This document shows positions 25,638 to 34,353 of a stretch of 64,000 nucleotides of DNA, in pieces (positions within the stretch are counted from its first letter, which is position 1; each line of letters opens with the position of its first letter). The position numbers were made by a program, and so were the translations under genes. The notes under the pieces are model-generated. The model was not told where the DNA came from and ran no database searches. It was given only the letters and a program-made list of their open reading frames with translations. Origin of the DNA: CAVYXZ01 sp965223835 (lineage in GTDB: Bacteria > Chloroflexota > Anaerolineae > Aggregatilineales > Phototrophicaceae); NCBI GenBank assembly GCA_965223835.1, contig CBDCXQ010000001.1, forward strand, positions 4,836,001 through 4,900,000, written 5' to 3'.

Positions 25638-26942
25638 ATGTCTGGTAAAAACTTGAGTCGTCGTGATTTCCTCCGTGCTGCCAGCACATCCGCTGCTGCC
25701 GCTTCCTTTGCCGCCCTCCCGACCTTCGCTGCGGCCAAAGCCCCGTCTGTCCAGGGTGAAGCAATCACCGTAACGATGTGGGCCTTCGCCACCAATCGTG
25801 TCAACTGGATGGAAGACCTCATCGAACAGCTGTGGGCACCAGCTAATCCCAACGTCACGATCGATATCGAAGTCACCCCCTTTGCTGACCTGTGGCCCAA
25901 ATTGCAGGCCACTTTTGTCGCTGACGCTGGTGTGCCTGATATTGTTGATGTCGCGTTTGGGCAACTGGGCCAGTACATGCGTTCAGAAGGAAATGAGCCG
26001 TTTATCCAGCTTGATGACATCATTGGTGACGAAATTAATGACCTGTCAATTCCGTCGGCAGCCTCTACCTGGACCGTGCGCGGCAATATCTATGGTATTG
26101 GCAATGAAGTGAACCCGGTGCTGTTGTACTATCGTCATGACATTTTTGACGAACTGGGTTTGGATGCTGAAGCACCACAGAATTGGCAAGAATTCGTCGA
26201 CACGCTGGGTGGCCCAGTGATGGAATCAGGGCATGGCCTGTTCCCATTGCTGACCAATTGGTCCGATTTCTACATCCAGTACCATCAAGCGGGCGGTCAA
26301 TTCTTCGATGCCGAGGGTAACGTTACCGTCTTGAATGACCTGGCGGCAGAAATCCTCGCGTGGCAGAAAGCGCAGTTGGATAGTGGCGTTTATATCGAAC
26401 AGGGCACTGGCGATGCACAGTACGCTCTGATGAATGACGATGCCTACATCACCGTCTGGGGTGCGCCCTGGTATCAGGGTTTCATGAAGATCAACGCGCC
26501 TGATCTGGAAGGCAAATGGAAAATGCGCTATTTGCCCACCTGGAGTGACGATAGCTTCCTGACGGTACCGCGTGGTGGCACCGGTATGTGTATCACAGCC
26601 GCCAGCGAAAACCCCGAAGCGGCCTGGGATTTCATCCATATGGGCAATCTCACCATTGAAGGCTCCATGTTGGCTTTTGCCGAGATGAACTTGTTCCCAT
26701 CATATATCCCAACCTGGGATCAAGAAGATTTGCTGCGGACTGACGACTACTTTAGCGGTCAGAAACCCGGCGAATTCATTTCAACGGCGGCGGCAGGCAT
26801 GGCTGAAATCAATGTTGATCCTTTCTGGTCGCTGTTTATCGATTCGATTGGTCGTTTGGCGGTTGCGCCGGTCATGATTGATGGTGCTGATCCTATGACA
26901 GCCCTCCAGGAAGCTGTCGACGAATTCGAATTCAATAAGTAA
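25638..26942 (+). CDS. Sugar ABC transporter substrate-binding protein (Tat signal)
   Basis: The 434-residue protein starts with a twin-arginine signal (LSRRDFLRAASTSAAAASFA) and is then an extracellular family-1 solute-binding protein. It has TVTMWAFATNRVNWMEDLIE, a hinge region, DIVDVAFGQLGQYM, and the late block LTVPRGGTGMCITAASENPE with AAWDFIHMGN. These proteins carry oligosaccharides or glycerol phosphate to the permeases. ATAAGGAG precedes the ATG. It is the first gene of a three-gene importer with no ATPase. The exact sugar is unknown. Confidence 0.92.
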   Translation: MSGKNLSRRDFLRAASTSAAAASFAALPTFAAAKAPSVQGEAITVTMWAFATNRVNWMEDLIEQLWAPANPNVTIDIEVTPFADLWPKLQATFVADAGVPDIVDVAFGQLGQYMRSEGNEPFIQLDDIIGDEINDLSIPSAASTWTVRGNIYGIGNEVNPVLLYYRHDIFDELGLDAEAPQNWQEFVDTLGGPVMESGHGLFPLLTNWSDFYIQYHQAGGQFFDAEGNVTVLNDLAAEILAWQKAQLDSGVYIEQGTGDAQYALMNDDAYITVWGAPWYQGFMKINAPDLEGKWKMRYLPTWSDDSFLTVPRGGTGMCITAASENPEAAWDFIHMGNLTIEGSMLAFAEMNLFPSYIPTWDQEDLLRTDDYFSGQKPGEFISTAAAGMAEINVDPFWSLFIDSIGRLAVAPVMIDGADPMTALQEAVDEFEFNK

Positions 26943-26944
26943 TT

Positions 26945-27034
26945 GATGTTACGCAGATTCACTTGAGTTTGTACCCAAACAGTGGGTTTAAACCCACTGC
27001 CTACAAGCACAAGGTGCGTAAGGTCAGTAAGTAA
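26945..27034. repeat. Dispersed element, family D, copy 1, with 20-bp palindrome
   Basis: The block begins GATGTTACGCAG and ends TGCGTAAGGTCAGTAAGTAA. Similar ends bound the block at 50231-50400 (GATGTTACGCAG and TGTGTAAAGTCAGGTAGGTA). Inside lies a perfect 20-base palindrome, CAGTGGGTTTAAACCCACTG (26980-26999). The palindrome could also act as a hairpin weakening transcription between the binding protein and the permeases. Confidence 0.45.
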
Positions 27035-27226
27035 ATTGATTTCGGGTTATCACCAGTCGTATCAGGCGGAGGCGGGCACAGGCTGGCCTCCGCCATTTTC
27101 ATTAATCGCCATGACTTTCGCTAAACATCAAATCGGCTCAAATCCTGGTTAGTCACAACTCAACCTGCCGAGCGAAGGTCTGATTGTTTTCAGTCGCTAG
27201 CCGTTTGAGATTCTGGAGCAAATTGC

Positions 27227-28165
27227 ATGGGAACCACAACCACCTCAGCGGGGTCAGCCACAATCGGTTTACAAATATCTGACTGGTGGTCGCGCAACGA
27301 ACGAAAATTGATCCCCTATATTTTTCTTGCCCCTTTCTTAATCACCCTTATCATCTTTACCGCCAAACCAGTTGTCGATTCGTTCGTGCTCAGTTTCCAA
27401 CGGGTACGCAGCCTGGACGAACGAGAATATATCGGGTTTGCCAATTACGAGCGGTTACTGACCAAAGATAAACGTTTCCAAACGGCAATTGTCAATGGCG
27501 CCGAGTTCGCTGCCGGTACGGTGTTGCTTCAGATTCCGTTGGCTTTGGGAGTTGCGCTGGCCCTCAACTCGCCGGTCGTCCGATTTAAGACATTCGCCCG
27601 TTTGGCATTTTTTGCCCCCTATATAACCTCGGCGATTGTGGTTGGCTGGATATTTACGCTGGTCTATGAAGAAAGGTACGGTTTGCTCAATGCCTTGTTG
27701 GGGCAGGTCGGCATCGAGCCACAGGCCTGGTTACGCAACAAAGATCTGGTCATGCCAGCGCTGATTATTCTCGGCTTATGGACCTGGGTGGGCCATCATT
27801 CCCTGTTCTTCCTGGCTGGACTGCAAAATGTGCCGGAGGAACTTAAAGAAGCGGCTCGCATCGACGGCGCCAATGCAGTTCAAATCTTCTTCAATGTTAT
27901 CTTGCCCTTTCTCCGACCGGTGTTCGTCTTCGTGGTCATTACCGGGCTGATCGGTTCTTTCAGTCTATTCTCGCAACCCTTTTTACTATTTGATAGTGGC
28001 TCCGGCCCGCAGGATTCGGGCCTCTTCCCACTCATGTACCTCTATTTCATGGGCTTCCAGAATTTCCGCATGGGCTATGCTTCAGCCATCGGCTACCTCC
28101 TGACGATCATCATTCTTATCATTACCGGTATCCAGTTGCTGATATTCCGGTTGTGGAAGGTTTAG
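27227..28165 (+). CDS. Sugar ABC transporter permease (MalF/UgpA type)
   Basis: The 312-residue protein has six or so membrane helices and the inner-membrane loop EELKEAARIDGANAVQIFFN (the EAA motif that docks the ATPase). The start MGTTTTSAGS is polar, as usual. GGAG precedes ATG 27227. It pairs with the next permease, 10 bases downstream, to form the channel. The ATPase must be encoded elsewhere. Confidence 0.92.
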   Translation: MGTTTTSAGSATIGLQISDWWSRNERKLIPYIFLAPFLITLIIFTAKPVVDSFVLSFQRVRSLDEREYIGFANYERLLTKDKRFQTAIVNGAEFAAGTVLLQIPLALGVALALNSPVVRFKTFARLAFFAPYITSAIVVGWIFTLVYEERYGLLNALLGQVGIEPQAWLRNKDLVMPALIILGLWTWVGHHSLFFLAGLQNVPEELKEAARIDGANAVQIFFNVILPFLRPVFVFVVITGLIGSFSLFSQPFLLFDSGSGPQDSGLFPLMYLYFMGFQNFRMGYASAIGYLLTIIILIITGIQLLIFRLWKV

Positions 28166-28175
28166 GAGCCAACTC

Positions 28176-29048
28176 ATGACCATCACCCAACGCATCTTCG
28201 GTTCCCAAACCTACAGCGGCGACATTCGCCCCAACCGCATCAGTGTCATGAGCTTGAACACCCTCGTGCTGATTGGTGTCCTCTTGACCGCGATCCCCTA
28301 CATTTACATGATTACAGCCTCGGTCCGCACGCAAGGCGAACTCTATTCGCTACCGGTGACGATCTTTCCCCGCGAATTTACCAATAATAATTACATTAAA
28401 CTGTTTGCCGATACCGACTTTGTGATCTGGTATGGCAACACCATCCTGACGGCGGGGCTGCGCACCACACTCGGCGTATATTTTGCGGCCCTGGCCGGTT
28501 ATGCCTTCGCCAAGTTTCAATTCCGCTTGAAACGCTTTTTCTTCTTCCTGGTGTTGGCGACTCTGACGTTACCGTTCCATGTGTTGTTAATACCATTATT
28601 CATCATGATGCGTGATTTTGGCTGGATTAATAGCTATCTTGCCATCATCGTACCGGGTATCGTCGGCGCCTTTAATATTTTCCTGATGCGCCAGTACATC
28701 GAATCCGTTCCCGACGAATTGTTGGATGCCGCTCGCATTGATGGCGCCCATGAATTTGGCATCTTCCATCGTATCGTGATTCCGCTGGTCCGGCCTGCGC
28801 TTGGTGTCGTCGCTATCCTGACCTTCGTCGGCACCTGGAATGACTTCCTGTGGCCGCTCATCGTCCTTCAGGATTCCAGCAAGTACCTGCTGTCAATTGG
28901 CATCGCCACAATGGATGGTCCGTTTGATGTGGAAATTGGCGCGATCATGGCCGCCTCCTTCCTTAGCACGGTGCCCATCTTGCTTATCTTCGTGCTGATG
29001 CAACGCAACATCATCGCCGGCCTCACGCAAGGTGCCATCCGCGGCTAA
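28176..29048 (+). CDS. Sugar ABC transporter permease (MalG/UgpE type)
   Basis: This is a 290-residue protein of the second permease class. The EAA loop is DELLDAARIDGAHEFGIFHR followed by IVIPLVRPAL, and GTWNDFLWPLIVL is the MalG-type block after it. AGGAG lies before the ATG. It is the last gene of the importer operon, followed by a terminator. Confidence 0.93.
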   Translation: MTITQRIFGSQTYSGDIRPNRISVMSLNTLVLIGVLLTAIPYIYMITASVRTQGELYSLPVTIFPREFTNNNYIKLFADTDFVIWYGNTILTAGLRTTLGVYFAALAGYAFAKFQFRLKRFFFFLVLATLTLPFHVLLIPLFIMMRDFGWINSYLAIIVPGIVGAFNIFLMRQYIESVPDELLDAARIDGAHEFGIFHRIVIPLVRPALGVVAILTFVGTWNDFLWPLIVLQDSSKYLLSIGIATMDGPFDVEIGAIMAASFLSTVPILLIFVLMQRNIIAGLTQGAIRG

Positions 29049-29055
29049 ACGTAAA

Positions 29056-29078
29056 AGGGTCGGATTCCCTCCGACCCT
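29056..29078. terminator. Bidirectional stem-loop terminator
   Basis: AGGGTCGGA (29056-29064) pairs perfectly with TCCGACCCT (29070-29078). It stands between the importer operon and the convergent REC-TIR gene. Rightward the tail is GATGTCTCTTTCC; leftward it is TTTTACG, so it can serve both. Confidence 0.7.
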
Positions 29079-29114
29079 GATGTCTCTTTCCAAGAGAAAA
29101 AAATGCGGGTAACT

Positions 29115-29930
29115 TTAGTTGTCGCTTAAACCCAAATGTTTGCGAATCGAATTAGCTAGCTTTTCAATACCAACATCATAATTATGCCGAATATCCACCC
29201 ACTGATGGGAAATCAACCGAATTGGTATAGCACTCCGATTGTCACCGGCCACCATTATGGGAAAAATTCGCAAACCCAAAACCTCAGCCATTGCAATTTC
29301 ACGGCCTACCCATTCAGAGCTTTCTGAGGCTGGAGAAAAAATGACGACTACGCAATTTGCCTTTTTCATTGCTTCAACTACTTCCCGCTCCCAGTTAGGT
29401 GTTCCTGGTTCTAAATTTTCATCACTCCAAACACTTAAATGATTTTTCTCCAAATCATTCTTAATTTTCCTCATTATTTTCGTATCAAGGTGACTATAAC
29501 TTAAAAATATGTGAAATTCTTTACTAACATAAGCGACTGTATTTTGAAGATCAGCTCTGATCCGCTGCTTGAAAAACACGGCCTTTACAGCAGAGATTAA
29601 TTGGTTACGGTCAAAAGGTTTTCCTAGATAGTCATCTGCAGTAGCATTCATTCCCTTTCGAAAATCTTCTGGCCTATTTTCAACCGTTAAAAAAACAAAA
29701 GGAGTTGCTGCTATGTTAGGATCGTTTCGTAAGGTATTTAGCACCTCATAACCATTAACTTCTGTCATTCTTATATCACAAATAATTAAGTCAGGATGAT
29801 GTTGTCGAATGATCTTGATACCATTATTCCCGTTATTTGCAGTAATAACGCTGAACCCTTCCATTTCTAAAACCGTTTGTGTTAAAGACTTTATAGATTC
29901 ATCATCGTCAATAACTAAGATAGTCTTCAT
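29115..29930 (-). CDS. Response-regulator receiver domain fused to TIR domain
   Basis: The 271-residue protein has an N-terminal receiver with Asp9-Asp10, phosphoacceptor Asp52 (LIICDIRM), Thr82 and Lys104 (LGKPFD). A short linker (about 115-137) leads to a TIR domain from EFHIFLSYSHLDTKIMRKI, with a Trp207-x3-Glu211 block (SSEWVGREIAMAE) in the place of the catalytic Glu of NAD+-cleaving TIRs. Phosphorylation of the receiver could gate TIR assembly or activity; that is inference. No histidine kinase is adjacent. The gene is clearly A+T-richer than its neighbours, suggesting recent gain. AGGTG precedes ATG 29930. Confidence 0.9.
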   Translation of the reverse strand: MKTILVIDDDESIKSLTQTVLEMEGFSVITANNGNNGIKIIRQHHPDLIICDIRMTEVNGYEVLNTLRNDPNIAATPFVFLTVENRPEDFRKGMNATADDYLGKPFDRNQLISAVKAVFFKQRIRADLQNTVAYVSKEFHIFLSYSHLDTKIMRKIKNDLEKNHLSVWSDENLEPGTPNWEREVVEAMKKANCVVVIFSPASESSEWVGREIAMAEVLGLRIFPIMVAGDNRSAIPIRLISHQWVDIRHNYDVGIEKLANSIRKHLGLSDN

Positions 29931-30061
29931 TGAACACCTGAGAAAACAAGGCTGGCAAAAATCATAGTGATGTGTTTAGTTATAGATAGGTTAGTCAAGC
30001 CTAACCAATATTAGCATAATTTACTACACAACCACAAACATATTTTGCGCTGAGTTTGCGG

Positions 30062-30067
30062 TACAAT
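30062..30067 (+). promoter_or_regulatory. TACAAT -10 box upstream of ilvD
   Basis: TACAAT, preceded by TTTGCGG, lies 37 bases before the ilvD ATG. An AAAGGAA site at 30091-30097 follows in the leader. No T-box or attenuator-like structure is evident. Confidence 0.4.
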
Positions 30068-30104
30068 ACCCCCTTGAAATACATTGATCGCAAAGGAATT
30101 CATA

Positions 30105-31817
30105 ATGGCAGACTCACCCGAAATCCGTGATCGCGTCATGAACGCCAACAGCCGCACGCTGGTCGGCGGCGTCAACCGGGCCGGAGCGCGCGCGATGTTC
30201 AAAGCCAATGGCCTCACCGACGATGACCTGCAAAAACCGCTCATCGCCATTGCCAACACCTGGACCGAGATCGGCCCCTGCAATTTTCACCTGCGCCGTC
30301 TCGCTGCCAAAGTCAAAGAGGGCATCCGCGCTGCCGGGGGCACACCACTGGAATTCAACACCATCACCATCAACGACGGCATCACGATGGGCACCGAAGG
30401 CATGAAAGCCTCGCTCATCAGCCGTGAGATGATCGCCGATTCGATTGAACTGGTCACGCGCGCCAATTATTTCGACGGCATTGTTGCGCTGTGCTCCTGT
30501 GACAAAACCATCCCCGGTACGATTATGGGCCTCATTCGGCTGAATATCCCCGGTCTCGTCCTCTACGGCGGCACGATTCTCCCTGGTGATCTCGATGGCG
30601 AACCCCAGGACATCGTGAGTGTTTATGAGGCGATTGGGGCTTACAGCGCGGGAAAAATCTCTGCGGAACGCCTGAAAGCCGTTGAAAACACCGCCTGTCC
30701 GGGACCGGGTGCCTGCGGCGGCCAATACACCGCCAACACAATGGCGAACCTCTCGCAGATTTTGGGCCTGTGCCCGATGGGTTTCGCCGATATTCCGGCG
30801 GTTGATTCGGAAAAAGATGAAGTCGCCCGTCAGGCCGGTGAAATTGTGATGCGGCTCGTCGCCGAGGACTTGCGCCCGGACCAACTGGTCACGCGCCAGA
30901 GCCTGGAAAATTGCATCGCCGCCTCGACCTCGACCGTCGGCAGCACCAACAGCATCCTGCACACACTGGCCTTTGCCCGCGAAGCCGGAATTGAGTTTAC
31001 CCTGGACGACATCGAATCCATCAGTAAACGCGTGCCCGTCATCGCCGATATGCGGCCCACCGGCAGATATGTCGCGCTCGATATGTACAGAGCCGGTGGC
31101 TTGCGCCTCCTTGCCCAACGTCTGATCGAAGGCGGTTACATCAACGGCAATACTCCGACTGTCACTGGCAAAACGCTCGGTGAAGAAGCTGCGGCAGCCG
31201 TTGAGACCCCCGGTCAGGACGTGATCGTGCCGCTCGATAGGCCGCTCAAGGCAACCGGCGGGTTGGTCGTGCTCAAAGGCAATCTGGCCCCGGATGGCGC
31301 GGCGGTCAAGCTCAAGGGCATCGAACCCATGCATCATCGTGGCCCCGCCCGCGTGTTCGAATGTGAAGAAGATGCCTTCGATGCGGTAGACCGGCAAGAG
31401 ATTAAAGCCGGTGATGTGGTTGTCATTCGTTATGAAGGTCCGGTCGGCGGCCCCGGTATGCGTGAGATGCTACAAACGACTGCTGCGATTGTGGGGCAGG
31501 GATTAGGCCAGGAAGTCATGATGGTGACGGATGGTCGCTTTTCCGGTGGTACGCGCGGCCTCATGATCGGACATGTTGCGCCGGAAGCCATGCTCGGCGG
31601 CCCGTTAGCGTTGGTGCAAGAAGGCGACATCATCGAAGTCGATATTGAAAAACGCAGCCTCAACGTTGAGGTCAGCGATGAAGAACTCGAACGTCGCCGG
31701 GCAGCCTGGCAACCACCCGCGCCGCATTTCCCCACCGGCGTCATGATGAAATACGCTAAAACTACTGCTCAGGCCAACGACGGGGCCGCCACCAACATCG
31801 TCCCGGTGAAGGCGTAA
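30105..31817 (+). CDS. ilvD: Dihydroxy-acid dehydratase
   Basis: The 570-residue protein matches IlvD over its full length. Candidate Fe-S cysteines are Cys59 (GPCNFH), Cys132 (CSCDKTIPG) and Cys204 (CPGPGACGGQYTANTM). Mg-binding and substrate motifs (DGRFSGGTRGLMIGHVAPEA, late in the protein) are intact. The enzyme makes the 2-keto acid precursors of valine, leucine and isoleucine. Three cysteines with this spacing fit the [2Fe-2S] type, which is inference. ATG 30105 is preferred over 30084 by its AAAGGAA site. No other ilv gene is near. Confidence 0.97.
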   Translation: MADSPEIRDRVMNANSRTLVGGVNRAGARAMFKANGLTDDDLQKPLIAIANTWTEIGPCNFHLRRLAAKVKEGIRAAGGTPLEFNTITINDGITMGTEGMKASLISREMIADSIELVTRANYFDGIVALCSCDKTIPGTIMGLIRLNIPGLVLYGGTILPGDLDGEPQDIVSVYEAIGAYSAGKISAERLKAVENTACPGPGACGGQYTANTMANLSQILGLCPMGFADIPAVDSEKDEVARQAGEIVMRLVAEDLRPDQLVTRQSLENCIAASTSTVGSTNSILHTLAFAREAGIEFTLDDIESISKRVPVIADMRPTGRYVALDMYRAGGLRLLAQRLIEGGYINGNTPTVTGKTLGEEAAAAVETPGQDVIVPLDRPLKATGGLVVLKGNLAPDGAAVKLKGIEPMHHRGPARVFECEEDAFDAVDRQEIKAGDVVVIRYEGPVGGPGMREMLQTTAAIVGQGLGQEVMMVTDGRFSGGTRGLMIGHVAPEAMLGGPLALVQEGDIIEVDIEKRSLNVEVSDEELERRRAAWQPPAPHFPTGVMMKYAKTTAQANDGAATNIVPVKA

Positions 31818-31830
31818 AAATACATAAATG

Positions 31831-31865
31831 GGGCGTGCTAATCTTCAGTATTGGTTGGCACGCCC
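31831..31865. terminator. Stem-loop at the ilvD/Uma2 convergence
   Basis: GGGCGTGC (31831-31838) pairs with GCACGCCC (31858-31865) around a 19-base loop, overlapping the last codons of the Uma2-type gene. Minus-strand reading is followed by ATTTATGTATTTTTA, so it could end that transcript. Confidence 0.45.
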
Positions 31866-32389
31866 AGCAATTCTTTCAGCGCCAACTTAAATCCCGGCAG
31901 CACCGTTCCACCATCCAGCACATCGTTGATCGTCAATATCTGATCGTCCACGCCCGGCTGGTACACTTCGATAATCTGCTTCTCAGCGAACATCAGAATC
32001 ACCATCTTCGTGCCCAGTTCGATATACCGTTGGGCCTTGGCTCGCTGATCTTTGAACGTATTCGAGTCGGACTTAATCTCGACGGCAACCAGCGGCGGAG
32101 TCGTCACTATCTCATCATCGCCTTTGCGATCAATCGACACATCCGGTTGACAGATCCAGCCTTCGATCTCATGCAGGCACTCTGTCAACACTTCATAGTC
32201 ATCAGCTAATGAACTGTTTGTCAAAAATTCATCAAACACCACTGCAAATTTGACCTGAAGTCGACTGTGAACACGCTTGGGCGACACTTCAATCACCTCC
32301 CCCTCGGCTGTAATATCGAACTGCTTTGTTGGGTTATTCGCCTCTAACTCCAGAAAAGCCTCGACTGATATTGGTGTTTTTGTAACCAT
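31838..32389 (-). CDS. Uma2-family (DUF820) putative endonuclease
   Basis: The 183-residue protein has the PD-(D/E)XK core of the family: CQPDVSIDRKGDD for the Asp and PPLVAVEIKSDSNTFKDQRA for the Glu-x-Lys pair, then KAQRYIELGTKMVILMFAEK and IIEVYQPG. Uma2 proteins are very numerous in cyanobacteria and Chloroflexota, and are often linked to mobile DNA; the true substrate is not established. ATG 32389 follows AAGGTGA; GTG 32398 would overlap that site. Confidence 0.85.
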   Translation of the reverse strand: MVTKTPISVEAFLELEANNPTKQFDITAEGEVIEVSPKRVHSRLQVKFAVVFDEFLTNSSLADDYEVLTECLHEIEGWICQPDVSIDRKGDDEIVTTPPLVAVEIKSDSNTFKDQRAKAQRYIELGTKMVILMFAEKQIIEVYQPGVDDQILTINDVLDGGTVLPGFKLALKELLGVPTNTED

Positions 32390-32535
32390 CGGTTTCACCT
32401 TGTGTCTTTTGCGCTATTATACGCGCGAAGTTCATGATAATCAGCCACCATTTCCTGTAGCAATATCGCGTTACGTGTTATTATTATCGCCGCTGGAGTA
32501 GTAACGACTTCCAGATTTATAGTGAGGAGAAACTC

Positions 32536-34164
32536 ATGCAAAGAAGATCGTATTCGTTTCTTGTAATTTTAAGCATTATGTCGATGTTGCTGATCGCCCT
32601 GACCGGCGTGACCAGCGCCCAGGACGAAAAAGTGGTCCGCATTGGGCTGGCCGAAGAACCGGCAACACTCGACCATCGTAACTACTCGCTGACCCCCAGC
32701 ACCTTCGCCGTCGTCTGGCAGATTTATGAACCGCTGGTCTATCACGATACCCGTGACGATTCACTCCTGCCCGGCCTGGCAGAATCCTGGGAACAACTTA
32801 GCGAAACCTCCTACCAGTTCAACCTGCGGCAGGGTGTCACCTGGCACGATGGTGAACCTTTTACTGCTGATGATGTCGTTTGGTCCTATACCCGCACGCC
32901 CAACCGAGTCGCCCAATATGGCCTGGACCCCGAAAATGCGGTAGAAGTCATTGACGATCACACCATCATCGTTAACACCAACGGCCCCCAGGGTCCTTTC
33001 CTGCGGCAAAATCTGGCCCTGAACATGTACATCCTGCCGGAACATGTCCTCGAACCCTACTATACGGAGGCCCGCAACGCCGAGTATGAAGCCGGGACCG
33101 ATGCTGACGGCAATGAACTGACCGTCGAACAGGTCAAAGCCAACACGCTGTTCTCCATTGACCGCGGCGATGATTGGCAGGAACCGGAAACCTTCATCGG
33201 TACCGGGCCATTCAAATATGTCAGTTGGGAACGCGGCACCGAAATCGTCCTGGCAGCAAATGACGATTATTGGGGTGGTCGCCCGAACATTGACCAATTA
33301 GTTTACAGCTTTGTCGAAGAGCAGACCTCGCGAGTCATCGGTCTGGAATCAGGTGACTTTGACCTGATCCTCGATGTCACGGCTTCCGATGTCGAGCGGC
33401 TTCAGGCGGTTGATGATGTCGAAGTGCTGGTTAGCCCTGGCCTGGGTTATATGATGCTCACCATGAACCAGTCCGTGCCTGAACTGCAAGATGCACGGGT
33501 ACGCCAGGCCATTAACTACGCCGTCGATCAAGATGAAATCGTAACGCTGTTCGATGGTCTGGCCGACCGTACCTGTGGCCCGCTCAGCACCAAATCCGGC
33601 TACTACAACGCCAATGTCAATTGCTATACCTACGATCCTGATGCTGCCAGTGCTTTGCTGGCCGATGCCGGGTGGGATGGCAGCAAGACGCTGACACTGA
33701 CCACCATCTCCGCTAACGCCGATACCGCGCTTCTGGTCCAGCAATATCTGGGCGATGTTGGCATTAACGTCGAAATTAATGAGGTTGATGCTGCAACCTT
33801 CCGCACCACAGTACGCGGCACTGAATCCGAACTGGCCTTGCAGGGTTTTGGTAACGTGGTGGACCCCGATCACATGTATTGGGTCTTCCACACCGACACC
33901 CTCGGTGGCAGCATTTTCAGTTATCAAAATGACCGGGTAAACGAACTGCTGTTCGGTGCGCAGGGTCTGGCAGATCCCGACGTCCGCCTGCCGATGTATA
34001 CCGAAGCGCAGGAACTCATTGTCGATACTGATGCCGCTGCCGTGTTCCTGTATAGCTCAGCCGATCTGCGTGCCTACCGCACGGACCGTCTCACTGGCAT
34101 CGAACCGATGGCGCGGCCCACCGATGTATTCTTCTGGCTCCGCAGCGCCGATGTCGTGGGTTAG
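32536..34164 (+). CDS. Oligopeptide-type ABC transporter substrate-binding protein
   Basis: The 542-residue protein has a signal peptide ending near TSAQD, then the SBP_bac_5 pattern: RIGLAEEPATLDHRNYSLTP, LLPGLAESWEQLSETSYQFN, LRQGVTWHDGEPFTADDVVW, GTGPFKYVSWERGTEIVLAA and NYAVDQDEIV. A Cys pair occurs near residues 350-375 (RTCGPL, NCYTYDP). There is no lipobox. The ligand may be a peptide, opine or sugar. GAGGAG precedes the ATG. It heads an operon with two permeases. Confidence 0.93.
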   Translation: MQRRSYSFLVILSIMSMLLIALTGVTSAQDEKVVRIGLAEEPATLDHRNYSLTPSTFAVVWQIYEPLVYHDTRDDSLLPGLAESWEQLSETSYQFNLRQGVTWHDGEPFTADDVVWSYTRTPNRVAQYGLDPENAVEVIDDHTIIVNTNGPQGPFLRQNLALNMYILPEHVLEPYYTEARNAEYEAGTDADGNELTVEQVKANTLFSIDRGDDWQEPETFIGTGPFKYVSWERGTEIVLAANDDYWGGRPNIDQLVYSFVEEQTSRVIGLESGDFDLILDVTASDVERLQAVDDVEVLVSPGLGYMMLTMNQSVPELQDARVRQAINYAVDQDEIVTLFDGLADRTCGPLSTKSGYYNANVNCYTYDPDAASALLADAGWDGSKTLTLTTISANADTALLVQQYLGDVGINVEINEVDAATFRTTVRGTESELALQGFGNVVDPDHMYWVFHTDTLGGSIFSYQNDRVNELLFGAQGLADPDVRLPMYTEAQELIVDTDAAAVFLYSSADLRAYRTDRLTGIEPMARPTDVFFWLRSADVVG

Positions 34165-34213
34165 GCTCTGATTCGGTTATCGAGCGGATAGTAAGCAGAA
34201 GCGTTTTTAGCTA

Positions 34214-34279
34214 AACCTCACCCCCAACCCCTCTCCATGCATGGGGAGGAATTGTCAAAGACAAGGAGGGGTGAGGTAA
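34214..34279. repeat. Dispersed hairpin repeat, family B, copy 1
   Basis: ACCTCACCCC (34215-34224) pairs with GGGGTGAGGT (34268-34277). A second, inner stem forms through CTCCATGCATGGGGAG. The right end GGGGTGAGGTAAAT recurs at 48691 and 62663. It separates the binding-protein gene from its permeases. Confidence 0.6.
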
Positions 34280-34353
34280 ATCCAGAATGTCCGCACTGAT
34301 CGTTGACCGAACACAAGCCCATCCTATAACCTCATTCTGTCGAAGGCAGGTTC

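Noticed and set aside
25586..26086. Minus-strand frame opposite the sugar-binding protein start
   Set aside because: It overlaps the Tat signal and mature domain of a clear binding protein and has no likeness of its own.
30114..31397. Long open frame on the minus strand opposite ilvD (427 codons)
   Set aside because: It is the mirror of a highly conserved ilvD gene with strong codon bias. The product has no family likeness and no ribosome-binding site.
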